A stretch of DNA of 64,000 bases from Amycolatopsis pittospori (GCF_013870525.1 NZ_JACBXD010000042.1:1-64000); one strand, 5' to 3'; positions 8,488 through 18,472 are shown, counted from the stretch's first letter. Notes: generated by a model not told the origin, from the sequence alone. Numbers and translations are program-made.

Positions 8488-9788
8488 ACCGCCACCTCCG
8501 CGCGCTGTTCCAGGGCACGCCGGAACGCGCCGGTGGCCTGAGCGTACGTGTCCAGCAGCCGGTCGGTCGTGCGGCGCCAGGAAAAACGCTGCGCGTGGAC
8601 GACGGCGTTGGCCGAAAGTTCGGCACGCCAGCCCGGCCGCAACGCGACGTTCGCGAGCGCGCCCGCCCAGTCCTTCGCATCGTGCGACGGCACCAGCAGT
8701 CCGGAGACACCGTGCGGGACGGCGACCGGCAGCCCGCCGACCTCGGCCGCGATCACCGGCGTCCCGCAGGCCTGCGCCTCCAGCGCGACCAGTCCGAACG
8801 ACTCGTTGTAGCTCGGCACCGCCACGATGTCGGCCGCGCGGTAGACGTTGACCAGCGACCGGCCGGGCTGCGGCGGCATGAACCGTGTCTGCTCCTCGAT
8901 GCCGAGGGAGACGGCCAGCTCGCGCAGGGCCTGCGGCTGGTCCAGCCCGGTCCCGGACGGGCCGCCGACGATCAGCACGACCAGCCGCGAAGCCAGCTCC
9001 GGCCGCTCGCGCAGCATTTCGGCGGCGGCCAGCAGGAGGACGTCGGGTGCCTTCAGCGGCTGGATGCGGCCCGCGAAGGCCAGCACGATCGCGTCCTGCG
9101 GCAGGCCCAGCGCGCGGCGCGCGGCCGGCTGCGAACCCGGCGTGAAGCGGTCGAGGTCGACTCCGGGCGGGATGGCGTGCACGGCGTGCGGATCGGCGTC
9201 GTACAGCTCGATCAGTTCGCGGGCCTCGACGCGGGTGTTCGCGACCAGACAGTCCGCCTCCTCGACGACCTGCTGCTCGCCGATCACGCGGGTGCGGGGC
9301 TCGGGGGTGTCCCCCTCGGCCAGCGCCGCGTTCTTGACCTTGGCCAGGGTGTGCGCGGTGTGCACCAGCGGCACGCCCCAGCGGTCACGGGCCAGCCAGC
9401 CTGCCTGGCCCGAAAGCCAGTAATGCGAATGGATGAGGTCGTAGTAGCCGGGCTCGTGGAACGCCTCGGCCCGCAGCACCCCGGCGGTGAACGCGCAGAG
9501 CTGCGCAGGCAGTTCGTCACGTCCGAGGGGCTCGAAGGGCCCCGCCGGAATGTGCCGCACCAGCACGCCCGGCGCCAGCTCGGCGACCGGGGGCTGGTCC
9601 GAAGACGTCGCCCGCGTGAACACCTCGACCTCGACGCCGCGACGGGCCATCTCGGTCGCCGTCTGGCTCACGTAGACGTTCATCCCGCCGGCGTCGCCGG
9701 TACCCGGCTGCTCCAGCGGAGAGGTGTGCAAGGACAGCACCGCGACGCGCCTGGGCGCAGCGTCGAACCCGTGCAGAGGGAACGTCAC
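8484..9788 (-). CDS. mshA: D-inositol-3-phosphate glycosyltransferase MshA
   Basis: A 434-residue GT-B fold glycosyltransferase (GT4) that makes the first committed intermediate of mycothiol from UDP-GlcNAc and 1L-inositol-1-phosphate. Visible hallmarks are [26 protein letters not shown] near the N-terminus, HSHYWLSG and [11 protein letters not shown] in the acceptor domain, [12 protein letters not shown], and the nucleotide-sugar site [24 protein letters not shown] start; the length matches MshA proteins. It heads a coupled pair with the YbjN gene. Mycothiol confirms an actinomycete. Confidence 0.95.
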   Translation of the reverse strand: MTFPLHGFDAAPRRVAVLSLHTSPLEQPGTGDAGGMNVYVSQTATEMARRGVEVEVFTRATSSDQPPVAELAPGVLVRHIPAGPFEPLGRDELPAQLCAFTAGVLRAEAFHEPGYYDLIHSHYWLSGQAGWLARDRWGVPLVHTAHTLAKVKNAALAEGDTPEPRTRVIGEQQVVEEADCLVANTRVEARELIELYDADPHAVHAIPPGVDLDRFTPGSQPAARRALGLPQDAIVLAFAGRIQPLKAPDVLLLAAAEMLRERPELASRLVVLIVGGPSGTGLDQPQALRELAVSLGIEEQTRFMPPQPGRSLVNVYRAADIVAVPSYNESFGLVALEAQACGTPVIAAEVGGLPVAVPHGVSGLLVPSHDAKDWAGALANVALRPGWRAELSANAVVHAQRFSWRRTTDRLLDTYAQATGAFRRALEQRAEVAV

Positions 9789-9809
9789 CTGGTCAACACT
9801 CCTGAAGTC

Positions 9810-10622
9810 CTACTGATCGGCGAACCCGCGCAGCAGGCCACCGAACTCATCCGCCGCTTCGGCGAACGGCAGATGCCCCACCTCAGGTAACCAACGCATG
9901 ACGGCACCCTGAATCTTCCCGGCCGCGTATTCCGCGGACGTCGGATCGATCACAGCGTCCGCGAGACCATGGACGATCAGCGTCGGTTTGTCCAGATCAC
10001 GAAGAACGTCCTCGCTCCCGACGTCCCGCCGAAAGAGCGCGGAGCGCACCGAAGGCGGGGTGGCGAGGATCGTGCCGAGCAGCGACTGGGCCAGCGTCCC
10101 GGACACCGGCGCGGCCGTCATGGCCGCGCTGAACTGCACCGATGCGGGGATCGCGACCGCCGGATCGTCCGAGAGCACCGCCGGGAGAGCCTCACGCATC
10201 GCGGCCCCGACCTTCCCGCCAGGGCGGTTCTTGCCGATTTCTGTGATGGCGCCCACAAGCACGACGCCGCCGAGCCGTGCGGAACCGTGCACGCGGAGAT
10301 AGTCGGTGATGACCAGCCCGCCGTAGGACCAGCCGACGACGATCGCGTCTTCACCGGCGAAGTCGAGCACGGAGGCGAGGTCTTCGGCCCAGACCCGCGA
10401 ATCGTCATAGCCCGCGGAGGGCACCTCGGAGTCCCCGTGACCGCGCAGATCCATCGCGACCAGGCGAAACCGCTCGGACAGCGCCGGATCCGCCATCTGG
10501 GGCGCCCAGGCACGGGCGGACTGGGCCCAGCCGTGCACGAAAACTATCGGACGGGTGTTCTCGGCGCCTTCGACCCACAAGCCGATGCGCGTGCCGCCGT
10601 AGCCGACTACCTCGGTCTTCAT
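9810..10622 (-). CDS. Alpha/beta hydrolase
   Basis: A 270-residue alpha/beta-hydrolase. The oxyanion region is PIVFVHGWAQ, the nucleophile Ser is in VVGWSYGGLV, the acid is probably Asp in HGLADAVID, and the His is in PEVGHLPF. The ATG at 10622 (MKTEVVGYGG) was chosen. An upstream in-frame start exists, but its extra 23 residues would be translated from the 48-base palindromic repeat. The substrate is unknown; closest in look to haloperoxidase/esterase-type members. It ends 21 bases before mshA and is probably co-transcribed with it. Confidence 0.85.
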   Translation of the reverse strand: MKTEVVGYGGTRIGLWVEGAENTRPIVFVHGWAQSARAWAPQMADPALSERFRLVAMDLRGHGDSEVPSAGYDDSRVWAEDLASVLDFAGEDAIVVGWSYGGLVITDYLRVHGSARLGGVVLVGAITEIGKNRPGGKVGAAMREALPAVLSDDPAVAIPASVQFSAAMTAAPVSGTLAQSLLGTILATPPSVRSALFRRDVGSEDVLRDLDKPTLIVHGLADAVIDPTSAEYAAGKIQGAVMRWLPEVGHLPFAEAADEFGGLLRGFADQ

Positions 10623-10651
10623 TCCTCGCACTTTATGAGGTCGGTCGGGTT

Positions 10652-10699
10652 GGTCGTGAGTGGCGATTCGGGTTAGAACCCGAATCGCCACTCACGACC
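10652..10699. terminator. 23-bp perfect palindrome
   Basis: Arms at 10652-10674 and 10677-10699 pair perfectly over 23 bases with a 2-base loop. The sequence starts GGTCGTGAGTGGCGATTCG. It sits after the L,D-transpeptidase gene and before the hydrolase gene, both leftward. The GTCGTGAGTG end also occurs at both outer ends of the composite element at 27351-27594, which suggests a shared repeat family. Confidence 0.8.
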
Positions 10700-10739
10700 C
10701 ACCCGGCCGAACGGCCACCGCCGCCCCTTCACCCGGCTA

Positions 10740-11918
10740 CTACTTGATCGCCGAGAGGGCCTTCCAGGACTTCCAGTCGTAGAACCAGTTCTTGACGTCC
10801 GATTTGGTCGGACTGCCCAGTTTGGAGCCGGTGATCTCGACCGGGTCGCCGATCATCGCCGAGTCGAAGTACTTCTTCGCGTCCGCTTCGAGCAGGTTCA
10901 CGCAGCCGTGCGAGGTGTTGGCCTTGCCGATGTTCGAGGCGTTGTCCTGGTTCTCGTGGATGTACTCGCCGTTGTTCGAGATCCGGCAGGACCACTTCTT
11001 GTTGACGTTGGTGTAGCCGTAGCGCGCGTTGTCGAACCGCGCCATCGGCTCCTTCGTCATCACGATGAACGTGCCGTTCGGGGTGTTGCGCTGGACGTCG
11101 CCGTCGAGTCCGTTCGAGCACGGGTAGCTCGCCGACTCCGCGCCACCGCGGTAGACCTTCATCGTGTGGTCCGGGGTGTTGATCTTGACGACCTGGTTGC
11201 GGCCGATCTTGAACTTGGTGGTGACGTCGGCCTTGCCGTACGCGCCGCCGCCGAGCGGGACGCCGTAGAGCTTCGCCTCGACGTTGACGGTGATGTTGGC
11301 GGGCCAGTACTCCTTCGGCCGCCAGTCGACCTGGGTCTCCGAAAGCCAGCCCCAGGAGCCCTCGACGTCCTTGTCTGTCGTCACCTTGAGCGCCTTCTCG
11401 GCGGACGCCTTGTCCTTGACCGGGGACGCGAACTTCACGCTGATCGGCATCGCGACGCCGACCTCGGCGTTGTCGGTCGGGTTCAGCGTGGCGCGAACCT
11501 CCTTGGCCGGCTTGACCGTGGAGAAGGTGCCCTTGAACTCGGCGGGCTTGTTGTCGCTGCCGGTGGCCTTCGCCGCGTACGTGTACGTCTTGCCGTAGCC
11601 GAGGACCTCGGAACTGGTCCAGGTCAGGCCGTCGGGGGAAAGCTCGCCCTTGACGTCCTTGCCGGAGTCGCCGGTGACCTTGACCTCGGTGAGCTTGCCG
11701 TCGGCGACCTTGACCACGACCGGCGTGACCACGGAGGCGTCCTTGGCGTCGGCGGCGGGTTCGGCGGTGATCTTGGCGACCGGCGGCGCGGCTGCCTCAC
11801 CTTCGCCGCCACTGCCCTGAGGCTTGGCGTTGCCGCCTTCCTCGCTGGAGCAGGCAGCGGCCAGCATGGCCGCACCCGCGGCGAGCGCGGCCTTGAACAC
11901 CGTGCGCCGTTCGATCAC
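10740..11918 (-). CDS. Lipoprotein L,D-transpeptidase (LdtMt5/LprQ-like)
   Basis: A 392-residue exported peptidoglycan cross-linking enzyme making 3-3 cross-links. The lipobox is AMLAAAC within about the first 25 residues. Two Ig-like domains (about 60-240) follow, the second with the Big_10-like stretch DKDVEGSWGWLSETQVDWRP. The YkuD catalytic domain (about 245-370) has the active-site motif SHGCVNL and TPNGTFIVM. A Trp-rich tail (WFYDWKSW) ends the protein. The GTG at 11918 was chosen over an upstream ATG because GGGAGG lies seven bases before it and it begins directly with the signal peptide. It is adjacent to murB, as in mycobacteria. Confidence 0.92.
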   Translation of the reverse strand: MIERRTVFKAALAAGAAMLAAACSSEEGGNAKPQGSGGEGEAAAPPVAKITAEPAADAKDASVVTPVVVKVADGKLTEVKVTGDSGKDVKGELSPDGLTWTSSEVLGYGKTYTYAAKATGSDNKPAEFKGTFSTVKPAKEVRATLNPTDNAEVGVAMPISVKFASPVKDKASAEKALKVTTDKDVEGSWGWLSETQVDWRPKEYWPANITVNVEAKLYGVPLGGGAYGKADVTTKFKIGRNQVVKINTPDHTMKVYRGGAESASYPCSNGLDGDVQRNTPNGTFIVMTKEPMARFDNARYGYTNVNKKWSCRISNNGEYIHENQDNASNIGKANTSHGCVNLLEADAKKYFDSAMIGDPVEITGSKLGSPTKSDVKNWFYDWKSWKALSAIK

Positions 11919-12114
11919 CGTGAACCTCCCATTAGCCCTCTGGCGAGCGCCTACCCGCTCAGCGCCGAGGACCTCTCCGACGTTACCCGCGGCGACGGAA
12001 CTCACCCTCGCCCCTCAGAGGGATAGACGCGCGAGGGATGTCCGGGGTTGTTCGCCATTTTCCGGTTTGCATACCGAAATGCCTGGCCCTCGGGGCACGA
12101 GTACCCGAGCCGTC

Positions 12115-12136
12115 CGCGTTTAGTCCTCTGAATGCG
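12115..12136. repeat. Solitary CCTCTG-family half-element
   Basis: CCGCGTTTAGTCCTCTGAAT plus GCGG matches the right arm of the palindrome at 34671-34720, including its flanking bases, but no left arm is present. Its ends (TCCGC...GCGGA) can still form a short hairpin. It lies just downstream of murB on the leftward strand. Confidence 0.65.
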
Positions 12137-12144
12137 GACGCCCT

Positions 12145-13218
12145 CTAGAGCGAGCAATTGATGAGCAAGGGCTCCGGGTGCAGGGAGACGCCGAAGCGAG
12201 CCTCGACACCGTCGCGCACTTCGCGCGCCAGGGCGAGGAGATCCGCCGTCGATGCCTTACCCCGGTTGGTGAGCGCGAGAGTGTGCTTCGTCGACAGCGA
12301 GACGCGGCCTCCGGGACCTTCATGCCCCTTCGCGAACCCGGCGCGCTCGATCAGCCAGGCGGCGGACAGCTTCGTGCCCCCGGGCGCGGGGTACTGCGGC
12401 ACTCGGACGTCTTCGCCGACGACGTCAAGGGCACTGACGATTCCCGCCAGGACCTTCGCGACCTGGGCCTCTTCGATGATGGGGTTGGTGAAGAACGAGC
12501 CGGCGCTCCAGGTGTCGTGGTCGTCCGCGTCGAGGACCATGCCCTTGCCGCGACGCAGCCCGAGGACCGCTTCGCGCGCTTCGGCGACCGGGACTCGGTC
12601 GCCGATCTCGACGCCGAGCGTGCGGGCGAGTTCGGCGTAGCGGACCGGGGCCGAGAGACCGTCTTCGGTGACGTTGAAGCGCACAGTGAGCACCACACCG
12701 GCGTCGGTCCCCTTGAGGATCGACGTCCGGTAGCCGAAGCCGAGTTCCTCGGCGGTCAGGGTCCGGATCTCGCGGGCGGCGCGGTCGTAGAGGTCGACCG
12801 AGACCAGCGTCTCCGCCACCTCGCAGCCGTACGCGCCGACGTTCTGGATCGGCGTCGCGCCGACCGAACCGGGGATCCCGGAGAGGCATTCGAGGCCGCC
12901 GACGCCTTCGGCGACCAGACCCTCCACAAAGGCGTCCCAGTTGTGCCCGGCCGCGACCTCGACGAGACCTGCGTCACGCGTCCAGCCGGTGTTGCCGACC
13001 TTCAGCAATGTGCCCGCGAAGCCCTCGTCGGCGACGACGAGGTTCGAGCCGCCGCCGAGCAGCAGGACCGGCTCGCCCGCGTCGTCGGCCTCGCGGACCG
13101 CGTCGACCAGGGCCTGCGCTGTCGTCGCCTCGACGTAGCGCCGCGCCGGGCCGCCGAGCCGCAGCGTCGTGTGGTCGGCGAGGACGGCGTGCTGGGTGGG
13201 AGTTTCGGCAGTGCTCAC
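12145..13218 (-). CDS. murB: UDP-N-acetylenolpyruvoylglucosamine reductase MurB
   Basis: A 357-residue cytosolic FAD enzyme that reduces UDP-GlcNAc-enolpyruvate to UDP-MurNAc. FAD-binding motifs are VLLLGGGSNLVVADEGF and GLECLSGIPGSVGATPIQNVGAYG. The catalytic Ser is in SAGSFFTNPII and the acid is near KHTLALTNRG in the C-terminal domain. This is type I MurB without the tyrosine-loop deletion. The GTG at 13218 (VSTAETPTQ) was chosen; GTG 13224 is an alternative. The upstream extension is Arg-rich and runs into the divergent gene. Start codons of the two divergent genes are only 26 bases apart. Confidence 0.93.
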   Translation of the reverse strand: MSTAETPTQHAVLADHTTLRLGGPARRYVEATTAQALVDAVREADDAGEPVLLLGGGSNLVVADEGFAGTLLKVGNTGWTRDAGLVEVAAGHNWDAFVEGLVAEGVGGLECLSGIPGSVGATPIQNVGAYGCEVAETLVSVDLYDRAAREIRTLTAEELGFGYRTSILKGTDAGVVLTVRFNVTEDGLSAPVRYAELARTLGVEIGDRVPVAEAREAVLGLRRGKGMVLDADDHDTWSAGSFFTNPIIEEAQVAKVLAGIVSALDVVGEDVRVPQYPAPGGTKLSAAWLIERAGFAKGHEGPGGRVSLSTKHTLALTNRGKASTADLLALAREVRDGVEARFGVSLHPEPLLINCSL

Positions 13219-13244
13219 GCCCACGAACGGTACTGTCTGGCGCC

Positions 13245-13751
13245 ATGGCCTCCCGTATCGAGCACCGCACAGCGTTCTCCGCAGACCTCGCGACCACGTT
13301 CGACGCGGTCGCCGGTGAGGCGGCGCTGCGGGCACGGCTCGAGCAGATCGGCGGCGACAACGCGGAGTTGCTGGAGTACGCGCCCGCGGGCGACGACACG
13401 GGCGGCGTGCGCTACAAGCTGCGTCAGGGCATCAGCTCGGACAAGCTCCCGTCGGCCGTGCGGACGCTGCACCGGGGCGACCTCGTCGTCGAACGCGAGC
13501 AGGTCTGGCGCGCCGCCGGCAACGGGTACACGGGCACCGCGACGGCGTCCGTGCACGGCGTGCCGGGCGAGATCTCCGCGAAGACGTCCCTGACCGGCGA
13601 AGGCGAGCAGACGACGCTGGTCAACAGCGGCGAGGTCAAGGTGCGGATCCCGCTCGTCGGCGGGAAGCTGGAGAACGTGATCGCCGAACAGGTCACCAAA
13701 CTGCTGGAGCGCGAAGCTGAATTCGTCGCGAAGTGGCTGGCCGAGCGCTGA
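13245..13751 (+). CDS. DUF2505 protein (Rv0481c-like)
   Basis: A 168-residue protein that fits DUF2505 along its whole length (MASRIEHRTAF, then VWRAAGNGYTGTATASVHGV and LVNSGEVKVRIPLVGGKLE). The fold of this family is START/SRPBCC-like, suggesting a lipid or small-ligand pocket, but the function is unknown. The ATG at 13245 follows a TACTGT -10-like box by eight bases, so the mRNA is probably leaderless. It is divergent from murB, as the homologue is in mycobacteria. The downstream methyltransferase overlaps its end by 19 bases. Confidence 0.85.
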   Translation: MASRIEHRTAFSADLATTFDAVAGEAALRARLEQIGGDNAELLEYAPAGDDTGGVRYKLRQGISSDKLPSAVRTLHRGDLVVEREQVWRAAGNGYTGTATASVHGVPGEISAKTSLTGEGEQTTLVNSGEVKVRIPLVGGKLENVIAEQVTKLLEREAEFVAKWLAER

Positions 13752-14530
13752 AACCCGTCGGGGCACCGACACGAGGGACGACCAACCCCAACCGGCTCCG
13801 TCGCGTCGACCGGTGGCTCGCGAGCGACGTGAGCGTGACACGGCTGTTGCTCCGCGCGGACGAACCGCTGGTGGTGGACCTCGGCTACGGCGCCTCGCCG
13901 GTGACCACGGTGGAGATGGCGCGGTGGCTGCGATCCGTGCGCCGTGACGTCCGGGTGCTGGGCCTGGAACTGGACGCCGAACGCGTCGCGGTCGCGCAGT
14001 CCGCCGTCGATCGGCCGTGGCTGGACTTCCGGCGTGGCGGCTTCGAACTCGCCGGGTCGCGGCCGCAGGTGGTACGCGCGTTCAACGTGCTGCGGCAGTA
14101 CGACGAGACCGAGGTCGCCGGCGCCTGGTCGCTGATGCTGGACGCGATGGCGCCGGACGGCCTCCTCGTCGAAGGCACCTGCGACGAGATCGGACGACTG
14201 AGCACCTGGGTCGCGGTCGGGCACGACGGACCGCGCGCGCTGACCCTTTCGGTACATCTCGCCAGCCTGGAACGTCCGTCCACAGTGGCCGAACGGCTGC
14301 CCAAGATCCTGATTCACCGCAACGTTCCCGGCGAACGCGTCCACGATCTACTGTCCACACTGGACGTCTGCTGGGCGACCGCCGCGCCGCATCAGAACTT
14401 CGGCGTCCGGGCCCGGTGGGCGCATACCGTGCACCTGCTCACCGCCCGGGGCTGGCCGGTGCTGAACCGGCCCTCCCGATGGCGGCTCGGCGAGCTCACG
14501 GTTCCGTGGTCCTCGGTCGCCCCGGGTTAG
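13733..14530 (+). CDS. SAM-dependent methyltransferase-like protein
   Basis: A 265-residue protein with a Rossmann methyltransferase core: motif I VVDLGYGASPVTTVEMARWL (about 47-66), motif II LGLELDAERV, then VVRAFNVLRQYDETEV and GLLVEGTCDEIGR. The expected GxGxG is replaced by GYGASP, which also occurs in other actinobacterial members I recall. Substrate unknown. The GTG at 13733 overlaps the DUF2505 gene by 19 bases and is the only plausible start, so the two are coupled. Confidence 0.8.
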   Translation: MAGRALKPVGAPTRGTTNPNRLRRVDRWLASDVSVTRLLLRADEPLVVDLGYGASPVTTVEMARWLRSVRRDVRVLGLELDAERVAVAQSAVDRPWLDFRRGGFELAGSRPQVVRAFNVLRQYDETEVAGAWSLMLDAMAPDGLLVEGTCDEIGRLSTWVAVGHDGPRALTLSVHLASLERPSTVAERLPKILIHRNVPGERVHDLLSTLDVCWATAAPHQNFGVRARWAHTVHLLTARGWPVLNRPSRWRLGELTVPWSSVAPG

Positions 14531-14593
14531 GAATTCATCGGCCGAACCCCGCTCCGTCACCCCAAAGCGACCTGCGGTGATCACCATGGAGCC

Positions 14594-15253
14594 GTGGAAC
14601 TGCTGGAGTACGTCACCGAGCTGCTGCGCGGCACGCTGGGCTCACCCTGGCTCTGGGTGATCGTGTTCCTCGTGTCCGGGTTGGACGCGCTCCTGCCGTT
14701 CATGCCGAGCGAGACCACCGTCATCACCGTCGCCGTCCTGATCGGGCCGGATCTGCCGCAACTCGCGCTGCTCGCCGTCGTCGCCGCGCTCGGGGCCTGG
14801 CTGGGCGACTGCCTCGGCTACACCGTGGGCGCCGCGGCGGGCCCGCGAGCGCTCGCCCGTCTGCAGCGCGGTCCCGAAGGCTTGCGGCGCTACGAATGGG
14901 CGAAGATCCAGGTGCAGCGCAACGCCGTCCTGCTGATCCTCGCCGCCCGCTACCTGCCCGGCGGCCGCGTCGCGAGCGGTCTCGCCAACGGCAGCCTGGG
15001 CTACCCACCGCGGAAGTTCGTCCCGCTCGACGCCCTCGGCGCCAGCGTCTGGGCGGTGTACAGCGTCCTGATCGGTCTCGTCGGCGGAGCGACCTTCGCG
15101 GACGAGCCGGAGAAAGGCCTTCTGCTGTCCTTCGCACTCGGTCTGCTGCTGGTCGGAGCGATCGAGATCGGGCGACGCGTCCGCGTCCGCATCCTGACCC
15201 GGCGCCGCGCCGCGGCCGGGACCGGCGACAATGGAGTCCGTGTCGAACCCTGA
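14594..15253 (+). CDS. DedA/VTT-family membrane protein
   Basis: A 219-residue polytopic membrane protein with about five hydrophobic segments. DedA signatures are visible: FMPSETTVITVAV near residue 36, a GDCLGYTVGAAAG motif near 75, and RYLPGGRVASGLANG near 115-130 (the usual re-entrant loop Arg and Gly). The family acts in membrane homeostasis as flippases for lipid carriers such as undecaprenyl phosphate. It ends in an Arg-rich cytosolic tail. The gene overlaps the start of purU by 23 bases. Confidence 0.87.
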   Translation: MELLEYVTELLRGTLGSPWLWVIVFLVSGLDALLPFMPSETTVITVAVLIGPDLPQLALLAVVAALGAWLGDCLGYTVGAAAGPRALARLQRGPEGLRRYEWAKIQVQRNAVLLILAARYLPGGRVASGLANGSLGYPPRKFVPLDALGASVWAVYSVLIGLVGGATFADEPEKGLLLSFALGLLLVGAIEIGRRVRVRILTRRRAAAGTGDNGVRVEP

Positions 15254-16115
15254 ACGCCGCTATGTGATCACCTTCGGCTGCCCCGACCGCACCGGCATCA
15301 TCGCCCGCATCTCGGGCTTCCTCGCCGAGCACGGCGGCTGGATCGTCGAAGCGGCGTACCACACCGACCCGGACACCGGCTGGTTCTTCACCCGCCAGGT
15401 CGTCCGCGCCGACTCGCTCCCCTTCGACGCCACCGAACTTCGCACGCGCTTCGCCGACGTCGCGGAGTCCCTTTCGGACGAGTCGAGCTGGCAGGTCAGC
15501 GACACGGGTGAGCGCCGTCGCGCGGTGATCTTGGTCTCCAAGGCGGGGCACTGCCTCTACGACCTCCTCGGCCGCGTCGCCTCCGGCGAACTGGACGTCG
15601 ACGTCGCCGCCGTCATCGGCAACCACGAGTCGCTGGGCGACATCACCCGCGCCCACGGCATCCCGTTCCACCACGTCCCGTTCCCCGCCGGCGCCGCGGA
15701 AGCCAAGGCGTCCGCCTTCGCCGAGGTGCGGAAACTGGTCGACGAGCACGACCCGCACGCCGTCGTCCTCGCCCGGTTCATGCAGGTCCTGCCCGCGGAG
15801 CTGTGCGAGGCCTGGGCCGGGCGGGCGCTCAACATCCACCACAGCTTCCTGCCGTCGTTCGTCGGCGCGCGGCCGTACCACCAGGCCCACGCGCGGGGCG
15901 TCAAGCTCATCGGCGCGACCTGCCATTACGTCACCGCCGACCTCGACGCGGGGCCGATCGTCGACCAGGACGTCATCCGCGTCGACCACGGCGACTCGGT
16001 CGAGGACATGGTCCGCAAGGGCCGCGACATCGAGAAGGTGACGCTGGCGCGTGGACTGCGGTGGCACCTCGAGGGCCGCGTGCTGGTGCACGGGAACCGA
16101 ACCGTCGTCTTCTAG
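15231..16115 (+). CDS. purU: Formyltetrahydrofolate deformylase PurU
   Basis: A 294-residue cytosolic enzyme hydrolysing 10-formyl-THF to THF and formate, balancing one-carbon pools. The N-terminal ACT domain is at about 9-90 (YVITFGCPDRTGIIARISGF). The C-terminal formyltransferase-fold domain (about 95-294) has the catalytic triad region NIHHSFLPSF (Asn, His) and TADLDAGPIVDQD (Asp). Length is standard. The ATG at 15231 lies inside dedA; GTG 15240 is the alternative start. The small PPOX gene follows 15 bases on. Confidence 0.94.
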   Translation: MESVSNPERRYVITFGCPDRTGIIARISGFLAEHGGWIVEAAYHTDPDTGWFFTRQVVRADSLPFDATELRTRFADVAESLSDESSWQVSDTGERRRAVILVSKAGHCLYDLLGRVASGELDVDVAAVIGNHESLGDITRAHGIPFHHVPFPAGAAEAKASAFAEVRKLVDEHDPHAVVLARFMQVLPAELCEAWAGRALNIHHSFLPSFVGARPYHQAHARGVKLIGATCHYVTADLDAGPIVDQDVIRVDHGDSVEDMVRKGRDIEKVTLARGLRWHLEGRVLVHGNRTVVF

Positions 16116-16130
16116 TGGTTCACTGGGGTC

Positions 16131-16760
16131 ATGGGGACCTCAGAGATCACGGTGATCGAGACGCGGGAAGCGCTGCGCGAGCACCTGGGCCACGCGAAGG
16201 ACACGACCAAGGGGAAGATCCTCTCCCGGATCGACCCGCACGCGCGCACGGTGATCGAGCACTCGCCGTTCTATCTGCTGGCGACGGCTTCGTCCGACGG
16301 GACCTGCGACGTCTCCCCGCGCGGCGACCCGGCCGGTTCGGTGCTGGTGCTCGACGAGAAGACGCTGGTGCTGGCCGACCGGCCCGGCAACAAACTGCTC
16401 GACAGCCAGACCAACATCCTCGAGAACCCGCACGCCGGACTGCTGTTCCTCGTGCCGGGTATGAACGAGACGCTCCGGATCAACGGCCGCGCGAAACTGG
16501 TCGCGGACGCGCCGTTCTTCGACGACCTCGTGGTCAAGGGCAAGCGACCTCGGCTGGCGATCATGCTGGAGGTCCAGGAGCTGTACCTGCACTGCGCCAA
16601 GGCGTTCCTGCGGTCCTCGCTGTGGAAGCCGGAAACCTGGCCGGACCGCTCCGGCATCCCGAGCGCCGGGCAGATGTTCCGTGACCAGATGAAGCTGGAC
16701 GTCACGGCGGAGGCGCTGGACGCCGCCTTGACCGAGGGCGCGCTCACGACGCAGTACTGA
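16131..16760 (+). CDS. PPOX-class FMN-dependent flavoprotein
   Basis: A 209-residue split-barrel FMN-binding protein of the pyridoxamine-phosphate-oxidase superfamily. Visible hallmarks are SPFYLLATASSDGTCDVSPR and GDPAGSVLVLDEKTLVLADR, then NKLLDSQTNILENPHAGLLF, and the longer C-terminal extension with ELYLHCAKAFLRSSLWKPE that marks the DR_2398/MSMEG_1061 subfamily. It probably reduces or binds a small substrate with FMN or F420; which one is not visible. It ends just before a convergent palindromic repeat. Confidence 0.88.
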   Translation: MGTSEITVIETREALREHLGHAKDTTKGKILSRIDPHARTVIEHSPFYLLATASSDGTCDVSPRGDPAGSVLVLDEKTLVLADRPGNKLLDSQTNILENPHAGLLFLVPGMNETLRINGRAKLVADAPFFDDLVVKGKRPRLAIMLEVQELYLHCAKAFLRSSLWKPETWPDRSGIPSAGQMFRDQMKLDVTAEALDAALTEGALTTQY

Positions 16761-16770
16761 GCGCCGCCGC

Positions 16771-16827
16771 GTGCTATGAACGGCCCGTTACTTGCAAATT
16801 TTGCAAGTAACGGGCCGTTCATAGCAC
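16771..16827. repeat. ATGAACGGCCCGTTA palindrome (copy 1)
   Basis: Two 28-base arms beginning GTGCTATGAACGGCCCGTTA pair perfectly around a single central T. A second copy is at 18473-18519. It lies between convergent genes (PPOX and oxidoreductase). Its AT-rich tip (GCAAATTTTGC) is unlike its surroundings. It creates a spurious frame beginning MNGPLLA on both strands. Confidence 0.85.
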
Positions 16828-16839
16828 TTACGGGAGGCG

Positions 16840-17838
<999 letters not shown>

Positions 17839-17949
17839 GAGGGGTACTCCAAGTCTGTTGCGAACCACAAGCGGGGCGTTCGCCCCGTATTCACGTCGGG
17901 TACAACGAGCTAACCGGGGCGCCCATTCCGATTGTGGCGAGCGCTACAG

Positions 17950-18384
17950 CTAGACCAGTTCGGCGAGCTTGCCGAGAACGCCTTCGTAGATCTTCTTGAG
18001 GCCGCCGGGCGCGAAGGTCTTCTCGAAGAAGCCGCCGATGCCGCCCGCGCCGTCCCACGTCGTCTCGATCCGGACGAGGCTGCCGTCCGGCACCTCGCGC
18101 ACGGTCCACGTGGTGACCATGCTGGAGTTCGCGTCCGTCTCGACGAGAGTGCCTTCGGACGGCTCGGTGACCGTCGCGGCGACGTCGCGTACGCGCTTCG
18201 AGGTCGCCTGCAGCTTCCAGCTCGCCTTCGTGCCCGCGCCGACGCCGCCTTCGGTGACCTCGTAGTCGCGGTAGTGCTCCGTCAGCAGCTTCGGGCGGGT
18301 TTCGGCGTAGTCCGCGACGAGCGCCCTGACCTTGTCGGCCGGCGCCTCGATGGTGCGCTCCGCGATGGCCGTGACCTTTCCCAT
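17950..18384 (-). CDS. SRPBCC (polyketide cyclase-like) protein
   Basis: A 144-residue START/Bet v1-like protein: KVTAIAERTIEAPADKVRAL at the start, WTVREVPDGSLVRIETTWDGAGG in the middle and a long C-terminal helix GLKKIYEGVLGKLAELV. It probably binds a hydrophobic ligand; no catalytic residues stand out. The ATG at 18384 follows GGGAGTGGG. The longer open frame upstream is an artefact of the palindromic repeat at 18473. It precedes the MDR oxidoreductase on the same strand. Confidence 0.85.
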   Translation of the reverse strand: MGKVTAIAERTIEAPADKVRALVADYAETRPKLLTEHYRDYEVTEGGVGAGTKASWKLQATSKRVRDVAATVTEPSEGTLVETDANSSMVTTWTVREVPDGSLVRIETTWDGAGGIGGFFEKTFAPGGLKKIYEGVLGKLAELV

Positions 18385-18472
18385 CCCACTCCCTTTCACC
18401 CGTGTGCAACGACAGCGCCCACGATTCCACCGGACCGCTCGACGGGCGCGGCCGCCCCCGCCCCGAGACGCA

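Noticed and set aside
8595-9890. Long plus-strand frame of 431 codons
   Set aside because: Antisense of mshA; Arg/Gly/Ala-rich shadow of a well-recognised gene.
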